From Baffinella frigidus (taxonomy: Eukaryota > Cryptophyceae > Cryptomonadales > Baffinellaceae): a stretch of 19,802 nucleotides of DNA. Shown here piece by piece: positions 17,880 to 19,802 of this stretch. The translations under genes were made by a program, and so were the position numbers. The stretch is taken from the NCBI GenBank assembly GCA_026770585.1, contig MU646734.1, positions 128,007-147,808 on the forward strand. The letters run 5' to 3'. The stretch's first letter is position 1. Each line of letters begins with the position of its first letter. Below the pieces are notes generated by a model. That model did no database searches and was not told the DNA's origin. It saw only the letters and a program-made list of their open reading frames with translations.

Positions 17880-18290
17880 CTAGACCCTACACCCTAGGGT
17901 CTAGGGTCATAGGGTCATAGGGTCTAGAGTCCTAGGGTCTAGGGTCTAGGGTCCTAGGGTCCTAGGGTCTAGGGTCTAGGGTCTAGGGTCCTAGGGTCCT
18001 AGGGTCTAGGGTCTAGGGTCTAGGGTCTAGGGTCTTTGTTGAGGAGCGAGTCTTTCTCCGCTCCTCCGAGCATCTCCTCCAACTCCTCTTCGGCCTGCTT
18101 TCGGGTTTGGGGTTAAGAAGTTTGGAGTTTGGAGTTAGGGTTTAGGGTTTGGGGTTTGGGGTTTGGGGTTTGGGGTTTATGGTTTAGGGTTGAGGGTTGA
18201 GGTTCAGGGTTTAGGTTTTAGGTTTTGGGGTTTAGGGTGTGGGGTATGGGGATTAGGGATTAGGGTTTGAGGTTTCGGGTTTAGAGTTTG
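17880..18290. repeat. TAGGGTC and GGGTTTG/GGGTTTA heptamer arrays
   Basis: About 20 TAGGGTC/TAGGGTCC units (17885-18035) and, after an exon copy, GGGTTTG and TTTAGGG units (18120-18290). The G-rich strand is on +, i.e. the C-rich strand is sense for the - strand gene C. Confidence 0.9.
18020..18094 (-). CDS. Gene C terminal exon
   Basis: - strand acceptor CGAAAGCAG|GCC, then 24 codons AEEELEEMLGGAEKDSLLNK-DPRP and TAG at 18022-18020. The stop is supplied by the TAGGGTC array itself (CCCTAGACCC read on -). Acidic, probably helical. The exon occurs three times (see 17597 and 17800) with different ends, so the true C-terminus is uncertain. Confidence 0.5.
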   Translation of the reverse strand, partial: AEEELEEMLGGAEKDSLLNKDPRP

Positions 18291-18292
18291 GC

Positions 18293-18340
18293 CTGTTGGT
18301 CGGCCTCGGCGTCCCACACTCCCGAGAACGGGTTTTTGGC
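18293..18340 (-). CDS. Gene C exon copy (NPFSGVWDAEADQQ)
   Basis: - strand: acceptor CCTAG|GCC, AKNPFSGVWDAEADQQ, then CAACAG|GCCAAA, a possible GC donor. The same GVWDAEADQQ ends the larger exon at 18456-18551, so these are alternative or redundant copies. Phase 0 throughout. Confidence 0.5.
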
Positions 18341-18357
18341 CTAGGGTCTAGGGTCCA

Positions 18358-18421
18358 GGGAGAGAGAGAGAGGGAGGGAGGGAGGGAGGGAGAGAGAGAG
18401 AGAGAGAGCGAAGGAGAGAGA
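18358..18421. repeat. GA / GGGA microsatellite
   Basis: (GA)n with an internal GGGA block. Similar tracts occur at 15667, 15783 and 16225. Confidence 0.95.
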
Positions 18422-18455
18422 GTCACGGTTCAGGGGTTGGGGGTCAGGGTGTTGC

Positions 18456-18551
18456 CTGTTGGTCGGCCTCAGCATCCCAGACACCCGAGCGGTTGGCGAA
18501 CCCCGGGCGGAGCATTGGCGGCACCCCCAACGCCTTCGCGGATGCTGCCAC
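18456..18551 (-). CDS. Gene C exon (32 codons)
   Basis: - strand acceptor CTCCGCAG|GTGGCA and 32 open codons: VAASAKALGVPPMLRPGFAN then RSGVWDAEADQQ. It ends CAACAG|GCAACA, a GC rather than GT donor, as in the copy at 18293. It joins in phase 0 both to the upstream exon (19669-19735, ...LLGGWNM) and to the acidic terminal exon. I do not recognise the family. The repeated copies conserve protein better than DNA, which supports coding. Confidence 0.6.
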
Positions 18552-18764
18552 CTGCGGAGCGGAGGACTGTCAGGACCTAGGCCAGCTAGGCTAGGACGAG
18601 CCCGCCTCGGGATGGCGTTGGAGCCATAGAGAAGAACCCCGTACCCTGCGTACGTAGCTAGTCTTCTCATCTCGAGCTGTTTTAATTTAGGGATCCCGTC
18701 AAGTCCCTAAGTGCCACGCTCCAATCAACTAGGGACATGAGAGCTAGCTCTGTCTATGTCTACC

Positions 18765-18795
18765 CCCAACGCCTTCGCGGATGCCGCCCCCTGCG
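18765..18795 (-). pseudogene. Gene C exon fragment
   Basis: - strand CTCCGCAG|GGGGCGGCAT, then CCGCGAAGGCGTTGGGGG, encodes GAASAKALG, the start of the 32-codon exon, and breaks off. Confidence 0.65.
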
Positions 18796-19030
18796 GAGAG
18801 AGCCACGCTTATTATCATCATCGATACCCGCACGGCCGCCATGCATGCACTCATGGAGACGGGCCGTTCCAGGTTCGCTCAGCAGGACCTAGAGAAGAAC
18901 TCCTTACCCCGCGTACCTGAGGCGCGGAGCACCAGGGTGCAGGCTCACGTTGGGTCAGCGGGGGGAAGCACCACCCGGGCTCTCCACCTGAAACCGCGAA
19001 CCACCCGGAAGCTCCAACCCTAAACTCTAC

Positions 19031-19088
19031 CGGCAAACCCCGGGCGGAGCATTGCTGGAACCCCTAGCGCCTTGGAGGAAGCAGTCAC
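19031..19088 (-). CDS. Gene C exon copy (19 codons, GT donor)
   Basis: - strand acceptor CCGCAG|GTGACT, VTASSKALGVPAMLRPGFA plus one base, donor GCCG|GTAGAG. It is parallel to the first 19 codons of 18456-18551 and enters in phase 0 from 19669-19735, but leaves in phase 1, which no downstream copy clearly accepts. It may be an alternative or dying exon. Confidence 0.45.
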
Positions 19089-19469
19089 CTGCGGGGGGGG
19101 GAAGAGACGCTTATTAATACCAAAATGTTCCCCAACCTACCCACCGCGCCCTAACTGCAGCGCACCAATCGATTAGGGAGAGGGGAGCTAGCTCTGCTTC
19201 CCTCGGTGTTGGCCGACTATTCTCAAGTTGACATGATAAGTTTGCGGTACAACGCTGTCAACTTTGGAGCAGAAACAAGCCCGGGCTCACCAAGTTGGTG
19301 AGAAGAAATAGACTGGGAGAGAACCATGTTCGACCAGTCGACCCCCAGATAAACTATCAACTGCAGGATCCGAACACGCCAGATTGGCAACCTCAACCTT
19401 CTCAAAGTCAACATTTTGTATGAGCAAATCTTGACGCTGCCAGCGAATTATAGAGAGGAGCGTATGGAA

Positions 19470-19535
19470 GAGGAGAGGACCATGTTCCAGCCGCCGAGAA
19501 GCTTCTTCTGAACCTCCATATCCAGGTGCAACTAT
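19470..19535 (-). pseudogene. Gene C exon copy, 5' truncated
   Basis: - strand HLDMEVQKKLLGGWNM followed by GTCCTC, matching the exon at 19669-19735 but lacking its acceptor and first codons, which are replaced by the flank of the two-hairpin element. Confidence 0.65.
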
Positions 19536-19668
19536 CTATTGACCGACTTGTCTCAAGTTGACAAGCTGGGTTTGCGATACAAATCCGTCAACTTTGGAGC
19601 AGGAAAGTGCCCGGGCTCGCCAAATTGGTGAGCCCAAATGGACTGCGACAAAGCTGGGTATTAAAGAC

Positions 19669-19735
19669 CATGTTCCAGCCGCCGAGCAGCTTCTTCTGAA
19701 CCTCCATTTCCAGGTCCAGCGCTCGCGCCTCGTCT
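19669..19735 (-). CDS. Gene C exon (most 5' in the window)
   Basis: - strand acceptor AAAGCAG|A, one base plus 22 codons: DEARALDLEMEVQKKLLGGW then NM, donor AACATG|GTCTTT, phase 0 out. Joined to 18456-18551 it reads KKLLGGWNMVAASAKALGVP. The start codon must lie beyond the window. Gene C is therefore partial here; it is convergent with BRE. Confidence 0.6.
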
Positions 19736-19802
19736 CTGCTTTCGGTTTGGGGTTTGGGGGGTGGGGTTTCGGCTTTCGGGTTTCGGGGTTTGGGGTTTGG
19801 GG

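Larger units (their letters stand above)
18480..19208. repeat. Tandemly duplicated block carrying gene C exon copies
   Basis: Shared words in order: CCCCGGGCGGAGCATTG (18502, 19038), CAACGCCTTCGCGGATG (18529, 18767), CACCTGCGG (18549, 19086), AGCTAGCTCTG (18741, 19187). Three imperfect units of 240-300 bp therefore carry the repeated exon pieces. Confidence 0.7.
19209..19802. repeat. Tandem duplication of about 330-340 bp with two-hairpin elements
   Basis: Both units have the CTCAAGTTGAC element (19223 and 19553, each with 24-nt loop and CTC(A/G)CCA/TGGTGAG stem) and then ACCATGTTCCAGCCGCCGAG, a gene C exon on the - strand. The second unit ends in GGGTTTGGGG heptamers at the window edge. Confidence 0.85.

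Overview
This window looks like nuclear DNA of a eukaryote, most likely a microalga. Coding sequence is split into very short exons (39-227 bp). They are joined by GT-AG (occasionally GC-AG) introns stuffed with degenerate 7-bp repeats of the Arabidopsis-type telomere class (CCCTAAA and relatives), alongside many small inverted-repeat elements (MITE-like). No prokaryotic operon, tRNA, rRNA or CRISPR signal was seen. The heptamer-filled introns and the high-copy GTACCTCGCTCAT element remind me of cryptophyte nuclear genomes, but that is a weak recollection, not something shown here.

Layout. Positions 1-1169: poly-G run, short duplications, fold-backs and telomere-like DNA. Positions 1170-4181 (+): an unrecognised gene A, whose last four exons join in phase and end in a stop. 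It has a degenerate DARLGL repeat region and an Arg/Glu-rich tail. Positions 4182-5119: MITE debris and the upstream region of the next gene. Positions 5120-15655 (+): the main find, a BRE/BRCC45 (BABAM2) orthologue in 15 small exons. The joined exons give about 373 residues against about 383 in human, with recognisable matches along the whole length. Positions 15656-17596: GA-rich satellite DNA and MITEs between convergent genes. Positions 17597-19735 (-): the 3' part of an unrecognised gene C, whose exons also occur in several copies. Positions 19209-19802: a tandem duplication of about 330-340 bp carrying a gene C exon and a two-hairpin element.

The unusual architecture is repeated in all well-resolved parts. 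Exons are surrounded by partial or decayed copies of themselves ('exon echoes'), often broken next to a MITE, while one copy stays intact. Introns are built of heptamer arrays, each tract with its own heptamer (CCCTAAA, CCCCAAA, CCCGAAA, AACACTC, CACCAAA, GGGTGTA, TAGGGTC). The C-rich strand is usually the sense strand for both the + and - genes. If BRE is expressed, its product would be the E2-like (UEV) scaffold of the BRISC/BRCA1-A type K63-deubiquitinase complexes. Nothing in the window links genes A and C to that pathway.
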